Source of the DNA: Corynebacterium sputi DSM 45148
GTDB taxonomy: Bacteria > Actinomycetota > Actinomycetes > Mycobacteriales > Mycobacteriaceae
Direction of reading: 5' to 3'
Assembly (NCBI RefSeq): GCF_000427865.1
Contig: NZ_ATYV01000002.1
Coordinates: forward strand, 88,212-152,211
Length of the DNA stretch: 64,000 nucleotides
Both the position numbers and the translations under genes were made by a program. The notes below the pieces were generated by a model. It did no database searches and had not been told where the DNA came from. It saw only the letters and a list, made by a program, of their open reading frames with translations. The stretch's first letter is position 1; every line of letters starts with the position of its first letter. Of this stretch, positions 17,901 through 28,583 are shown one piece after another.

Positions 17901-18987
17901 TCTTGCTGCCGCGGTTGTTCTCCACGGACTTGGGCGCCTGGAAAATCGGGGCGTCGACGGTCGTTTCGGTGATCTCGGCAGCCTCGGACTGAGAGCTGGA
18001 TCCATCCTCATTCGACTCAGAGAACAGTTCCTGGGAACCCTGCACGGACTGGGTGGAGCCATCAGCCGACGTCGTGGTGCGTCGGACGGTACGACGGGTC
18101 CGACGACGAGTACGCACCTGCGGCGGACGCGGCTCAGAACCTGCTGCGTCAAGAACTTCAGCCTCAGTCTGCGCCTCGGTACGGGAGTCTTCCTCCGACG
18201 GAGCCTCAGTCTTTGCAGCGGCCGGAGCCTCAGACTTCGGTGCACTCCGAGCGCTCACCCGACGGCGACGCTTCGGCGCAGCCTTCTTTGCCTCCGGAGC
18301 CTTCTCCTCGGCAGCCTGGTCAGCGGCAGTCGCGTCAGCGGCCTGCTCGACCTTGGGCTCGGTCTTCTTCGGCTCGGTCTTTTTCGACTCAGCCTTCTTC
18401 GGCGCTGCCGTCTGCTCAGCCTTCTTAGTCTCACCAGCCGGCTCAGACTGCTGATCTGCCTGCTGCACGTTCTGCTTGCCGGAGCTGCGACGACGGGTCG
18501 TCTGCTTCGCCGACTTCCGCGCAGCCTTCTTCGGCTCGGCGGACTTCTCGTCCGTCGACTCAGTGGCCTGGGCAGCCTCCGGGGCTGCAGTGTCGGTGCT
18601 AGTCTCCTCTGCCTTCGGAGCCTGCGAGACCTGTTCCGCCGGGGCGGTGGTCTTCTTCGCAGCGGTCCGAGCCGCCTTCGCCGGGGTCTTCTTAGCCGGC
18701 TTCTTCGCTGCCTTCTTCGCGGTCTTCTTCTGCGCCGGCTTCTTATCGCCATCGGTACTGTCCTGCGCGCCGGCGGTGACGGCTGCGATGACCTTCGCAC
18801 GCTCGTCCGCGGACACGGCAGACTGGGCGCGCTTGTCCGGAACTCCTGCGGTATCCAGTTCGCGGATCACGTCTTTCGACTGGATTCCCAGCGCCTTCGC
18901 CAGCGCGTGCACTCGCATCTTCTCTGGTGCAGCTGCATTGTCGAATGCGCGTGCCTGTGCAATTGTCTCCTGGCTGTAATTTGCCAC
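14905..18987 (-). CDS. rne: Ribonuclease E/G with long low-complexity arms
   Basis: Endoribonuclease of 1360 residues that starts mRNA decay and processes rRNA. Residues 20-72 resemble an IF2-N domain (MRVHALAKALGIQSKDVIREL). Residues 75-550 are a Lys/Ala/Glu/Arg-rich disordered arm with RRRRR clusters. The S1 RNA-binding domain is at about 556-626, the DNase-I-like catalytic part follows with TVIDVNTGKF (near 832) and GGMIVVDFIDM (near 877) carrying the Mg-binding aspartates, and the zinc-link CKTCRGTG is near 936. The C-terminal 400 residues are again disordered and Arg-rich, ending SSRSRRRVVRKNS. The length is large even for actinobacterial homologues (about 950-1100). Two copies of the dispersed element fall in its disordered arms. 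Confidence 0.93.
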   Translation of the reverse strand: MANYSQETIAQARAFDNAAAPEKMRVHALAKALGIQSKDVIRELDTAGVPDKRAQSAVSADERAKVIAAVTAGAQDSTDGDKKPAQKKTAKKAAKKPAKKTPAKAARTAAKKTTAPAEQVSQAPKAEETSTDTAAPEAAQATESTDEKSAEPKKAARKSAKQTTRRRSSGKQNVQQADQQSEPAGETKKAEQTAAPKKAESKKTEPKKTEPKVEQAADATAADQAAEEKAPEAKKAAPKRRRRVSARSAPKSEAPAAAKTEAPSEEDSRTEAQTEAEVLDAAGSEPRPPQVRTRRRTRRTVRRTTTSADGSTQSVQGSQELFSESNEDGSSSQSEAAEITETTVDAPIFQAPKSVENNRGSKNTRTDRTDRADRSDSEVIDVEPTDVTVTKDDRSESGDEENNRSQRSRRRRRGRGRGRSSENQQEATAEAETQEEPEAESAPAPKNPAKPEPKEQQSTVRDEQDVEGGEGDVVKQTAEPTAIKGSTRLEAQRRRRADRREQSKKRHVISEAEFLARRESVERTMVVRDRQRHDHSGTVTQVGVLEDDLLVEHMVTSETEESQIGNIYLGRVQNVLPSMEAAFIDIGHDRNGVLYSADVNWRALGPEGKSRRIERFLKSGDQVLVQVSKDPIGHKGPRLTTQISFAGRFLVYVPDGQSAGISRKLPEPERKRLKRILKEVTPEGAGTIVRTAAEGVEQEAIAGDIARLEKQWNDISTRAEEAKARKGAKPLALYEEPDLLLKVVRDIFNEDFSSLVVQGGDSWRTVKGYVDEVAPDLADRVHRYLPRDHGGTDVFDEYRIEEQIEKALDRKVWLPSGGSLIIDRTEAMTVIDVNTGKFTGSGGNLEETVTRNNLEAAEEIVRQMRLRDLGGMIVVDFIDMVLPENQDLVLRRVKEALGRDRTRHEVSEVTSLGLVQMTRKRLGTGLLETFSTECKTCRGTGYLIHEDPVEHEHELPRTKRSQRPHDKDDAPKKSEKKPLPDASRPHTPSTSTKDQSKDSQESEQKDSRDSRDNQESKDGQEQGQSQSKSSQRRRRRRANQRRAAEAEQQEQQEPSDGQVAPASTSGEVWSDDDDYFVTESSAQREEEERADEAALGVIDSIFVTASDKDDEALDPIAAVVAAATAEAAEKDPDEPSDDRYVSEVSRRRSRRRVVRQDQKPEQKRAPKQGSAKGPKAQQKQAPKAAEQKAPEKPEKTVEPIAEAAVKAVGSAETGAKGETYQEAVEKFEASPRRRRPTRGKSRSDHAPDPATFETEAPAKDEQKAEKPQQKSEQKSEAKAGTSSASSRRRRRVVRKNTPADAQGADEQQPEAQQTLAEAPVKKNEKVETGSSVSGAKGSSRGNSGGNRSSRSRRRVVRKNS
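16021..16054 (+). repeat. Dispersed element, copy in the C-terminal arm of rne
   Basis: Core CGTCGGGAAGC (16044-16054) after a G-rich flank (16021-16043). It codes in antisense for KPLPDASRPHTPSTS just after the conserved catalytic half of RNase E. Confidence 0.62.
17562..17590 (-). repeat. Dispersed element, copy in the N-terminal arm of rne
   Basis: Core CGTCGTAAAGC on the minus strand (17562-17572) with flank 17573-17590. It codes for DVEGGEGDVVKQTAEP in the disordered arm; the same residues GDVVKQ would be encoded by the intergenic copy at 4040, so the whole element has been carried over. Confidence 0.66.
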
Positions 18988-19538
18988 GGTTATGTGATTC
19001 TCCTTCTAGATCCGCCCATGGCGACCCGGCCTCTCGTCCATCGACCAATAGGGGATGGAGGGGCGGCGCCGACAGATATTGAGTTCTTTAAAAGTCTGGT
19101 CGGAGTTCAGCGGTCAACTACGAAGATCGCGGAGCGAACACCTATCGGCCATTGTCGCATACATAACCATTTGGCCGTGTCCGGCACTCCGGTCCCTTGC
19201 AAAGCGATCCGCGGGTGAGATCTCCTCCCCCATCCGTCCGATACCCCGGTACGTAGAGCCCCGGCCGCATTTCCCCAGGTCGAGGGCAAGACTCCGCTAC
19301 GAGCCGGGGGTCCGAACCTTAAGGAGCCGGTAACTCGGATCACAGGTGACTGATCCCGATCACGCGCATCAGCATTTGTCCAGGTCGCGCGAAGCGGAGG
19401 CGATCGAAATCGGCCATCGCTCAACCGGTGCATGAGTCGAGCAGGCCAAGGAACGACAAATCCCGCCCCACCGGTGCCGCACATGGCACTGGGTGGGACG
19501 GGACAGGTATCCGGGAAGACCCGGAAAGTCCGGCGGAC
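18988..19538. other. Long gap between ndk and rne
   Basis: 551 bp with no supported gene. It holds the rne 5' region and the end of the ndk transcript. A weak -35-like TTGACC (19117-19112, minus strand) with a T/A-rich stretch 17-18 bp downstream is a possible rne promoter. I see no clear terminator, riboswitch or repeat. Long untranslated leaders used for RNase E autoregulation are known in enterobacteria; nothing here shows that mechanism. Confidence 0.4.
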
Positions 19539-19949
19539 CTACTGGTTCGGGAACCAGATGGAGATCTCGCGCTCGGCAGACTCCGGGGAGTCAGAGCCGT
19601 GGACGATGTTCTCAGCAACCTCGAGAGCGAAGTCACCACGGATGGAGCCCGGGGTGGCAGCCTCGACCGGGTTGGTACCACCGGCGAGCTGACGCCATGC
19701 GGCGATGGCGTTGGGGCCCTCGACGATGCCGGCGATCAGCGGTGCGGAGGTGATGAAATCAACGAGCTCACCGTAGAAGGGGCGCTCGGCGTGCTCTGCG
19801 TAGTGGGCCTCTGCGGCAGCCTTGTCGGCGACGCGCAGGTCCAGAGCGGTGATCTTCAGGCCCTTGCGCTCGATGCGGGCGAGGACTTCACCGACGAGGC
19901 CGCGTGCGACGCCGTCCGGCTTGATGAGAATAAGAGTGCGTTCGGTCAT
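19539..19949 (-). CDS. ndk: Nucleoside diphosphate kinase
   Basis: 136 residues; transfers the gamma phosphate of ATP to other nucleoside diphosphates through a phosphohistidine. The start [20 protein letters not shown] at 19949 is the family start; an upstream in-frame Met has no support. The active-site histidine is in [18 protein letters not shown] near residue 117 and the pattern RGDFALEV precedes it. The gene is 72 nt after the DUF4233 gene and ends the valS-folC-DUF4233-ndk unit. Confidence 0.96.
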   Translation of the reverse strand: MTERTLILIKPDGVARGLVGEVLARIERKGLKITALDLRVADKAAAEAHYAEHAERPFYGELVDFITSAPLIAGIVEGPNAIAAWRQLAGGTNPVEAATPGSIRGDFALEVAENIVHGSDSPESAEREISIWFPNQ

Positions 19950-20021
19950 GGACGGAATGTTATCGGTACGCACCGGACTCCCGCGAACCGGCCGGGTCAC
20001 TACCCGACCGGAGCCTGCGAA

Positions 20022-20474
20022 CTAAGTGTGCTGCGTGGTGAGCAGACCACGGTCGCGGCGAGCAATGAAGTTCTTGCGGAGGGTGAAGATATACCACCAC
20101 ACCAGCGCAAATACCACGCCGACCAATCCAAGCGACCAGTGCACCACAAACATCAGGACGCCGAACACCTGCATAACGATGTTGGCCTTCAATGCCCAGG
20201 GCTTGCGCTGCAGGAACGCCAGCACGAGCAGCGCGATGCCGAAGATCGTGACGTAGGCGATGTTAAAGGTGGTGGCGTGGGCCCCGTCGTCGACACGCAT
20301 GACCACCGGCAGACCCAGTAACACCGAGATCGCCTGCATGATCAGCGCGCCGGACATCATGCCGGAGAGTCCGTTTAGCGGATCCTTCTCGTACGCCTTG
20401 CCCATGCCGAGCGGGCCGACGCCGGCCTCTTCGCGATCAGGGCCGGGGTTGGGTGAGCGGCCTTTATCGGTCAT
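20022..20474 (-). CDS. DUF4233 membrane protein
   Basis: 150 residues with an N-terminal charged part (residues 1-35) and four predicted membrane segments (about 37-58, 70-88, 96-113 and 117-132). It belongs to a family found only in actinobacteria, almost always between folC and ndk. Its start overlaps the folC stop by 4 nt, so it is translationally coupled. Its function is not known; the context suggests a link to folate or nucleotide metabolism, but position may only reflect an old operon. Confidence 0.8.
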   Translation of the reverse strand: MTDKGRSPNPGPDREEAGVGPLGMGKAYEKDPLNGLSGMMSGALIMQAISVLLGLPVVMRVDDGAHATTFNIAYVTIFGIALLVLAFLQRKPWALKANIVMQVFGVLMFVVHWSLGLVGVVFALVWWYIFTLRKNFIARRDRGLLTTQHT

Positions 20475-22366
20475 TGCGGTTCCTTTCCGAACAGGGTGCG
20501 AGCCTCACCGGCGGTGACGACGGAACCGGTGACGAGGACTCCGGAGCCGGAGACAATTCCGTCGCCGGTGTCGGTCTCCTCTGCCAAGGCGATCGCCAGT
20601 TCCACCGCGGAGGGAAGGCTGTCAATGCGGTGCACGCGCTCGTCACCGAAGACGTCATAGGCCAGGTCCGCGAGGTGATCCACGTCCAGTGCCCTCGGGG
20701 AAGAAGTTTGCGTTACGACGACCTCGTCCACAAACTCATCCAGCTCCGTCAGGATTCCGCGGGCGTCTTTGTCACCAAGGACAGCGACGACAGCGACGAT
20801 CTTGCGGAAGTCGAACTCTGCTCGGATCGCTTCGCGTAGTGCGATGATGCCGTGCGGATTATGGGCAGCGTCGATGAAGACGGTGGGAGTGGTGCGGACT
20901 CGCTCCAGGCGGCCTGGAGACTCGACGGTCCGGAAGCCCTCACGAATGGCCTCGATGGCCAAGGGCCGGCCGGGGCCGGCTCCGAAGAAGGCCTCGACGG
21001 CAGCAAGTGCGGTGGCAGCATTGCGGGCCTGGTGTGCGCCATGGAGGGGCAGGTAAATCTGGTCGTACTCCCCTGCCACTCCGCGCAGCGTGACGTTCTG
21101 TCCACCAACGGCCAGGCTGTGATCGACGACGCCGTACTCGGCACCGGCGCGGGCAACCGAGGCATCGACCTCGACTGCGCGAGCCAGAAGCACCTCCATC
21201 GCCTCGGGGTCCTGTTCGGAAATGATCGCGACGTTGTCCGGCGGGGTCAGCAGATCATCAGAATCCCAGCGGGACTTGATGATGCCGGCCTTCTCCCCTG
21301 CAATCTGAGCGATCGTGTCACCGAGGTAATCGGTGTGGTCCATGCCGATCGGAGTGATCACTGCAACGTCCGACTTCACGACGTTGGTCGAGTCCCAGGA
21401 CCCACCCATGCCGGTTTCGACGACAGCAACTTCCACCGGGGCATCCGCGAATGCGGCGAAGGCCATGGCGGTAAGGACCTCGAACTTGCTCATGCGCGGG
21501 CCGCCGTTGGCCTCTGATTCGGCGTCGACCATTCCCACGAAGGGTTCGATCTCGCGCCAGGTCCGCACGTAATCGCGCGGGTGCAGCGGAGAGCCGTCGA
21601 TGGCGATGCGTTCGGTGGCCAACTGCAGATGCGGGCTGGTTGTACGTCCGGTGCGACGGCCAAGGCTGCGCACCAGCGACTCAATCATGCGGACCGTGGA
21701 CGTCTTGCCATTTGTGCCGGCGACGTGGATGACCGGGTAGGTCCGCTCGGGGTTGCCCAAAAGGTCCATGAGCCGCTCAATGCGGTCCAAGGTCGGGTCG
21801 ATCTTTGTCTCGGGCCAGCGCAGATCAAGTTCCGCTTCGACAACGGCCAGTTCAGCCAGGTCATCCGGCGTGATCTTCTGCGACGCTGGCGCATTGGCCT
21901 CCGCCTCCGACAGCGGCAGCGACAGGCCCTCACCATCGAGAGAGAGCTTGCCGAACATGCCGCCGACGGCGCCGACTCCGCTGTCGAGGTCTTCGACATC
22001 CACCTCGTCGCCGAGGTCTTCGGCCAGTTTGGCGATCTCTGATTCAGCGTCGCCGGAGTAGTCCTCGTCCTCATCAGAGACCAACGCCGAGACGTATTCG
22101 TCTGAGGTCAGATCCTCCAGTGCATCGAAGGGATTAGTGGTTCCGGTTGCATCGCCGGATTCGTCCTGATCGCCACTCGCTCCGACACCAGCTTCAGCGA
22201 GTTCTTCAGCCAGCATCTTCCGGGCGGTGGCTTCCGCACTGTCCTCAGAAGTCACTCCGAGGTCGGCAGAGAGCTCACCCATCGAAATGCCGAGGATGTC
22301 GTCGTCGGGGTGCTCGTCGTTGAGCTGGTCGTCGGGAAGCGAATCGTTGTCTTTGGGATCACTCAT
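20471..22366 (-). CDS. folC: Folylpolyglutamate/dihydrofolate synthase with acidic N-terminal extension
   Basis: Adds glutamates to folates and, in the dual-function form, joins glutamate to dihydropteroate. The enzyme proper starts near residue 170 ([17 protein letters not shown]) and shows the ATP loop [12 protein letters not shown], the [12 protein letters not shown] segment, [24 protein letters not shown] and the C-terminal ligase domain. Ahead of it lie about 165 residues very rich in Asp, Glu and Ser, unusual for FolC (430-500 residues). The ATG at 22366 overlaps the valS stop (ATGA), which supports the long start. An internal start nearer the domain cannot be excluded, though the acidic arm keeps an open frame throughout. 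Confidence 0.9.
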   Translation of the reverse strand: MSDPKDNDSLPDDQLNDEHPDDDILGISMGELSADLGVTSEDSAEATARKMLAEELAEAGVGASGDQDESGDATGTTNPFDALEDLTSDEYVSALVSDEDEDYSGDAESEIAKLAEDLGDEVDVEDLDSGVGAVGGMFGKLSLDGEGLSLPLSEAEANAPASQKITPDDLAELAVVEAELDLRWPETKIDPTLDRIERLMDLLGNPERTYPVIHVAGTNGKTSTVRMIESLVRSLGRRTGRTTSPHLQLATERIAIDGSPLHPRDYVRTWREIEPFVGMVDAESEANGGPRMSKFEVLTAMAFAAFADAPVEVAVVETGMGGSWDSTNVVKSDVAVITPIGMDHTDYLGDTIAQIAGEKAGIIKSRWDSDDLLTPPDNVAIISEQDPEAMEVLLARAVEVDASVARAGAEYGVVDHSLAVGGQNVTLRGVAGEYDQIYLPLHGAHQARNAATALAAVEAFFGAGPGRPLAIEAIREGFRTVESPGRLERVRTTPTVFIDAAHNPHGIIALREAIRAEFDFRKIVAVVAVLGDKDARGILTELDEFVDEVVVTQTSSPRALDVDHLADLAYDVFGDERVHRIDSLPSAVELAIALAEETDTGDGIVSGSGVLVTGSVVTAGEARTLFGKEPQ

Positions 22367-25119
22367 GCGGTGGGCAGACCTTCCAGTCGTGCGGAGATGC
22401 GCTCGATCTCATCCTTGGCGACCTGGTGGCGGGCGCGGATCTTGTCCACGACCGCGTCCGGTGCCTTGCCGAGGAATGCCTCGTTGCCGAGCTTCTTCTC
22501 GGTACCGGACAGTTCCTTCTCCGCGGCAGCAAGATCCTTCTCCAGGCGCTTGCGCTCAGCGGCAATGTCCACGGTGCCGGAGGTATCCAGCTCCACGGTC
22601 ACAGTTGCCTGCGACAGACGCACCTCGACAGATGCGGTGGCGGTGAAGCCCTCCTCCGGCTGCTCCATACGAGCCAGCGAACGGATGGACTCCTCCTGCG
22701 CCAGAAGGTCAGCCGCTGCCAGGTCGACCCGGGCCGGCACGCGCTGCGCAGGCTTAAGTCCCTGGTCCGAGCGGAAACGGCGGACCTCTGTGACAAGCTT
22801 CATCAGGTCGTCGATGCGTCGGGAAGCATCGGTATCAATCTCGGCCGGGGTGCCGGTCGGCCATGCTGCGATGGCGAGGGATTCCCCAAGGTCGGAGCCG
22901 TCAGTCAGGGCCTTCCAGAGGGTCTCGGTGATGAACGGCATCGTCGGGTGCAGCAAGCGCAAGACGGTGTCGAGGACGTGGCCGAGCACGCGCTGGGTCG
23001 AAGCAGCACGAGCCTGCTGCGCCGGCGTGAGGGACTCACCCTCGGCCAGACGCGGGAAGTCGACCTTGGTGATCTCCAGGTACCAGTCACAGAACTCATC
23101 CCACGCGAAGTGGAACAGTGCCTCGTTGGCCTTAGAGAACTCGTACTTGTCCAGGGCCTCATCGACACCGGTGCGGACCTGGTCGAGGCGGTCGAGGATC
23201 CAGCGGTCAGCGTCGGTAAGCGAATCACGATCATCCAACTCGCCGACCTGGGCGCCATTCATCAGCGCGAACTTGGTGGCGTTGAACAGCTTGGTCGCGA
23301 AGTTACGGGCGGACTGTGCGTTGTCCTCACCGACAGGCAGGTCGGTGCCGGGGTTGGCGCCGCGGGCGAGGGTGAAGCGCAGGGCATCAGCGCCGTAGTC
23401 GCGGACCCAGTCCAGCGGATCGATGCCGTTGCCGAGCGACTTGGACATCTTGCGGCCGTGCTCGTCGCGGACCAGGCCATGCAAGAAGACGTCGGTGAAC
23501 GGCACCTGCGGGCGGCCGTCAGTGCCAGTGCCCAGCGGGGAGTTCGGCAGGGTCGCGGCGAAGGTGGAGAACATCATCATGCGAGCAACCCAGAAGAACA
23601 GGATGTCGTAGCCGGTGACCAGCACGGACGTTGGGTAGAACTTCGCCAGATCCGGGGTAGCCTCCGGCCAGCCCATCGTGGAGAAAGGCCACAGCGCAGA
23701 GGAGAACCAAGTGTCCAAGACATCCGGGTCCTGGCGCCAGCCCTCACCGGTGGGAGCCTCATCATCAGGTCCGACGCAGACGATCTCGCCGTTGGGTCCG
23801 TACCAAATCGGGATGCGGTGACCCCACCAAAGCTGACGGGAGATGCACCAGTCGTGCATGTCATCGACCCAGTCGAACCAGCGCGGCTCCTGAGAGGCCG
23901 GGTGGATGGTGGTGTCGCCGGAGCGGATGGCCTGGCCGGACATCGCTGCCAGTTCCTCCACCTTCACGAACCACTGCTCCGACAGGCGCGGCTCGACCGG
24001 CTCGCCGGAGCGCTCCGAGTGGCCGACGGAGTGGACGTACGGGCGAATCTCCTTGACGATCCGGCCCTGGGCGCGCAGATCCTCGCGAACGGCCTCGCGG
24101 GCATCGAAACGGTCCATGCCGTCATACTTCGTGCCGGTACCGACGACCACAGCGGATTCATCGAGGATGGTCGGCATCTCCAAGCCGTGGCGCTGGCCCA
24201 TGGCGAAGTCATTCGGGTCATGCGCCGGGGTGATCTTCACGGCGCCGGAGCCGAACTCGGGGTCGACATAGTCATCAGCGATGACACGCAGGGACAAGTC
24301 GTCGCGGAATGGGTGCGGCAGAACTTCGCCGACCAGGTCGGTGTAGCGCTCGTCGTCCGGGTGGACGGCGATGGCGACGTCGCCAAGCATCGTTTCGACA
24401 CGGGTGGTGGCCACGACGATGGACTTCTCCCCCTCGCCGTAGCGGAAGCTGACGAGTTCGCCGTCGCGATCTTCGTACTTGACCTCAATATCCGAGACAG
24501 CAGTTTTGAGCACCGGGGACCAGTTGACCATGCGGTTGGCCCGGTAGATCAGGCCGCGGTCGAAGAGCTCCTTGAAGATGGTCTGTACAGCGCGCGACAG
24601 CCCCTCATCGAGAGTGAAGCGCTCGCGGGACCAGTCGAGGGAATCGCCGATCATCCGCATCTGGTGGCCGATCTGGCCGCCATATTCTTTCTTCCACTCC
24701 CAGACGCGCTCAATGAACTCTTCGCGGCCGTAGTCGAAACGGTCCTTACCTTCGGTCTCCTTCAGCTGCGCCTCGACCTTGGTCTGCGTCGCAATGCCGG
24801 CATGGTCCATGCCCGGCAGCCACAGCACCTCATATCCCTGCATGCGCTTGCGACGCGCGAGGGAGTCCATGAGGGTGTGGTCCAAGGCATGGCCCATGTG
24901 CAGCTGGCCGGTCACGTTCGGCGGCGGGAGAACGATGGAGTACGCGGGCTTGTCGCTGGTTGCGTCTGCAGTGAAGTACCCGGCGTCTACCCACCCCTGG
25001 TAGAGGTCGGACTCCACGTCCGCGGGCACCCAGGACTTCGGCAGCAGGTCGGCTCGGTTCGAAAGGTTCTCGGCGTTGTTCACGCCGGCCAGTCTAGTGT
25101 CCCAGCCGCCATCGCTCAC
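22363..25119 (-). CDS. valS: Valyl-tRNA synthetase
   Basis: Class I aminoacyl-tRNA synthetase of about 905-918 residues. It has the HIGH-type motif [18 protein letters not shown] near residue 72, an editing (CP1) domain with the region THAHDPND-like [20 protein letters not shown], the KMSKS loop [14 protein letters not shown] near residue 555, the anticodon-binding helical domain and a C-terminal coiled coil (residues 845-915) typical of ValRS. The longest start is GTG at 25119; a second GTG at 25083 ([10 protein letters not shown]) is equally possible because neither has a strong ribosome binding site. It heads the valS-folC-DUF4233-ndk unit. Confidence 0.96.
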   Translation of the reverse strand: MSDGGWDTRLAGVNNAENLSNRADLLPKSWVPADVESDLYQGWVDAGYFTADATSDKPAYSIVLPPPNVTGQLHMGHALDHTLMDSLARRKRMQGYEVLWLPGMDHAGIATQTKVEAQLKETEGKDRFDYGREEFIERVWEWKKEYGGQIGHQMRMIGDSLDWSRERFTLDEGLSRAVQTIFKELFDRGLIYRANRMVNWSPVLKTAVSDIEVKYEDRDGELVSFRYGEGEKSIVVATTRVETMLGDVAIAVHPDDERYTDLVGEVLPHPFRDDLSLRVIADDYVDPEFGSGAVKITPAHDPNDFAMGQRHGLEMPTILDESAVVVGTGTKYDGMDRFDAREAVREDLRAQGRIVKEIRPYVHSVGHSERSGEPVEPRLSEQWFVKVEELAAMSGQAIRSGDTTIHPASQEPRWFDWVDDMHDWCISRQLWWGHRIPIWYGPNGEIVCVGPDDEAPTGEGWRQDPDVLDTWFSSALWPFSTMGWPEATPDLAKFYPTSVLVTGYDILFFWVARMMMFSTFAATLPNSPLGTGTDGRPQVPFTDVFLHGLVRDEHGRKMSKSLGNGIDPLDWVRDYGADALRFTLARGANPGTDLPVGEDNAQSARNFATKLFNATKFALMNGAQVGELDDRDSLTDADRWILDRLDQVRTGVDEALDKYEFSKANEALFHFAWDEFCDWYLEITKVDFPRLAEGESLTPAQQARAASTQRVLGHVLDTVLRLLHPTMPFITETLWKALTDGSDLGESLAIAAWPTGTPAEIDTDASRRIDDLMKLVTEVRRFRSDQGLKPAQRVPARVDLAAADLLAQEESIRSLARMEQPEEGFTATASVEVRLSQATVTVELDTSGTVDIAAERKRLEKDLAAAEKELSGTEKKLGNEAFLGKAPDAVVDKIRARHQVAKDEIERISARLEGLPTA

Positions 25120-25152
25120 CCACGGCCCGCGGGTGTCAGTAAAACGGTGCCG

Positions 25153-26479
<1,327 letters not shown>

Positions 26480-27250
26480 ATGAGAACCAACGTGAACGAT
26501 GACATCGCAGCCCGGCCGGTGTTGGAGGCTGCGTTGGAGCTGTTTGTGGACAAGGGTTTCGCCGACACAAAGATGGATGACATTGCCGATCAGGCTGGAG
26601 TCACCAAGCGTCAGTTGACCTACCACTTTGGGGACAAGACCAACCTGTACCGCGAGGCCATTCGCTACGGGTTGGAGCGGCTGCACCCCTCTACTGAGGA
26701 ACTTCGGGCAACCTCAGAAATTCCTGTCGAGGCAATGCGCCATGTGCTGTCTCGGGTGTTCGACGCATATTTCGACTCCCCCAACTCTGTGCGTCTGGTG
26801 ACCGCCGAGAACCTCCACCCGCTGCTTCCGCGCGGTGAGTACAGCCGGTTCTTCGAGCAGCACCCAGCCGTCCAGGAGTATGACCGGATCCTGCTACTTG
26901 GTCGCGACCTTGGCGCTTTCCGCACCGACGTGTCGGCAACGGACATCCACTTCATCGTGGCGTCGATGTGCTGCTTCCCCACGCTGGGCGATCCGGCGTT
27001 CCACGGAATCTACGCGCTGCCGCTGACCGATGAGGCCATGCGCGAGAAGACTAAGGCGCTGGTTATCGACACCATTATCGGGTTCTTGACCTCGGTCAAT
27101 GGTGGTTCCGGCGGCGAGTCCTACACCGGCGTCGACAACACGCCGAACGATCCGGTCGTCGAGGTTCACCTCTCGGACGAGGTGTACGGCGACGACGAGA
27201 CTCGGCTCTACGACGCTTCACTGGGCTACTCGGACATTTACGAGCAGTAA
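26480..27250 (+). CDS. TetR family transcriptional regulator
   Basis: 256 residues. The N-terminal TetR helix-turn-helix is clear: DDIADQAGVTKRQLTYHFGDKTNLYREAI at residues 31-60. The C-terminal ligand domain contains long helices (VEAMRHVLSRVFDAYF, VSATDIHFIVASMCCFPTLG) and resembles the general AcrR/RutR-type group, but no ligand can be named. The last 45 residues form an acidic tail. The ATG follows AAGGA. It converges on clpX and is divergent from mdh, so either it controls itself or mdh; no partner gene such as an efflux pump is next to it. Confidence 0.85.
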   Translation: MRTNVNDDIAARPVLEAALELFVDKGFADTKMDDIADQAGVTKRQLTYHFGDKTNLYREAIRYGLERLHPSTEELRATSEIPVEAMRHVLSRVFDAYFDSPNSVRLVTAENLHPLLPRGEYSRFFEQHPAVQEYDRILLLGRDLGAFRTDVSATDIHFIVASMCCFPTLGDPAFHGIYALPLTDEAMREKTKALVIDTIIGFLTSVNGGSGGESYTGVDNTPNDPVVEVHLSDEVYGDDETRLYDASLGYSDIYEQ

Positions 27251-27258
27251 CAACCCCT

Positions 27259-27323
27259 GCTTTACGACGTCCCCTTCTCTCACCTGGTTCAGGCGAAGGA
27301 AGGGGGATTAGGCGTCGTTAAGC
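27259..27323. terminator. Inverted pair of dispersed elements between tetR and clpX
   Basis: Minus-strand core CGTCGTAAAGC (27259-27269) and plus-strand core CGTCGTTAAGC (27313-27323) face each other, with C-rich and G-rich flanks between them. The arms pair over more than 20 nt with a short loop, so the pair can act as a bidirectional terminator for the convergent tetR and clpX genes. The right copy supplies the clpX stop codon (27318-27320). Confidence 0.65.
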
Positions 27324-28583
27324 AGATTTTTCGTCTTTTTCTTCGGTGACCAATTCAGGCACCTCGCCGTTTGTCACACATTCTGCGCTGACGCGCACGG
27401 CGACCACATCGTCGCGGTCAGGGACTTCGAACATCACCGGCATGAGGATCTCCTCCATGATTCCGCGGAGCCCACGGGCACCGGTGTTGCGGGCGATGGC
27501 CTTATCGGCGATGGCATCCATGGCGTCATCGTCGATACGCAGTTCTACGCCGTCCATCTCGAAGAGACGGGAGTACTGGCGCAGCAAGGAATTCTTCGGC
27601 TCGGTAAGCACGCGGACCAGTGCCTCCCGGTCCAGGCTTGTGACCGAGGCCAGTACCGGCAGACGGCCGATGAACTCGGGGATGAGACCGAACTTGATGA
27701 GGTCTTCCGGCAGCACCTTAGAGAAGGGGTCCTGCTCGCTGACGCCCTTAACCGGCACGACGTCCGCGCCGAATCCCAGACCCTTGCGGCCCGAGCGCTC
27801 TTCAATGACCTTCTCCAATCCGGCGAATGCGCCGGCAACGATGAAGAGGACGTTGGAGGTATCGAACTGGATCATTTCCTGGTTCGGGTGCTTGCGGCCT
27901 CCCTGCGGCGGGATGGAGGCAACGGTGCCCTCGAGGATTTTCAGCAGAGCCTGCTGGACACCTTCACCGGAGACATCCCGCGTAATGGAGGGGTTCTCCG
28001 ACTTACGGGAGATCTTGTCCACCTCATCGACGTAGATGATGCCCTTCTGGGCCTTCTCCACATCGAAATCCGCAGCCTGCAGGAGCTTCAGGAGGATGTT
28101 CTCCACGTCCTCGCCCACGTAGCCGGCCTCGGTAAGGCTGGTTGCGTCTGCGATGGCAAATGGGACATCAAGCTTTCGGGCGAGGGTCTGCGCGAGGTAG
28201 GTCTTGCCACAGCCGGTGGGGCCGAGCAAGAGAATGTTGGACTTCGCGAGCTCTACCTCTTCGCCGAGGTCATCACTGACGTTGATGCGCTTGTAGTGGT
28301 TGTAAACCGCCACGGACAGATTGCGCTTCGCGGCCTCCTGGCCGATCACATACTCGTCGAGGAAGTCGCGAATCTCGACCGGGCGCGGCAGCCGGTCTCC
28401 TTCTTCGCCGGTTGCCTCGGCGGGCACGCCGGCGAGCTCTTCTTCGATGATTTCGTTGCAGAGCTCGATGCACTCATTACAGATGTAGACACCGGGTCCG
28501 GCGATGAGCTTTTTGACCTGCTTCTGGCTTTTCCCACAGAAGGAACATTTCAGCAGATCGGAGCTTTCCTGCATTCGAGCCAT
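27318..28583 (-). CDS. clpX: ClpX ATPase subunit of ClpXP protease
   Basis: 421-residue AAA+ unfoldase that recognises substrates and threads them into ClpP. The zinc-binding domain [13 protein letters not shown]...[10 protein letters not shown] is at residues 12-40, Walker A GPTGCGKT near residue 120, Walker [11 protein letters not shown], the pore loop in GYVGEDVEN and the IGF-type ClpP-binding loop in the RKGLGFGAD region. The ATG at 28583 precedes [17 protein letters not shown] and follows GAGG; a longer frame exists upstream but is not conserved. Its partner clpP1P2 lies 26 kb away in the window. Confidence 0.96.
   Translation of the reverse strand: MARMQESSDLLKCSFCGKSQKQVKKLIAGPGVYICNECIELCNEIIEEELAGVPAEATGEEGDRLPRPVEIRDFLDEYVIGQEAAKRNLSVAVYNHYKRINVSDDLGEEVELAKSNILLLGPTGCGKTYLAQTLARKLDVPFAIADATSLTEAGYVGEDVENILLKLLQAADFDVEKAQKGIIYVDEVDKISRKSENPSITRDVSGEGVQQALLKILEGTVASIPPQGGRKHPNQEMIQFDTSNVLFIVAGAFAGLEKVIEERSGRKGLGFGADVVPVKGVSEQDPFSKVLPEDLIKFGLIPEFIGRLPVLASVTSLDREALVRVLTEPKNSLLRQYSRLFEMDGVELRIDDDAMDAIADKAIARNTGARGLRGIMEEILMPVMFEVPDRDDVVAVRVSAECVTNGEVPELVTEEKDEKSA

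Noticed and set aside
17383..19218. A 611-residue open frame on the plus strand opposite rne
   Set aside because: Leu/Arg/Ser-rich mirror of the Lys/Ala/Glu-rich RNase E arm; no start context or family.
20704..20714. CGTCGTAACGC on the minus strand in folC
   Set aside because: One mismatch and no G-rich leader; it encodes part of [12 protein letters not shown].
22330..23221. Three exact cores in folC and valS (22330, 22817, 23211) as true elements
   Set aside because: They are counted in the total but lack the G-rich leader and fall in ordinary coding sequence; I did not annotate them as separate repeats. The core at 51093 in pcaB is similar.
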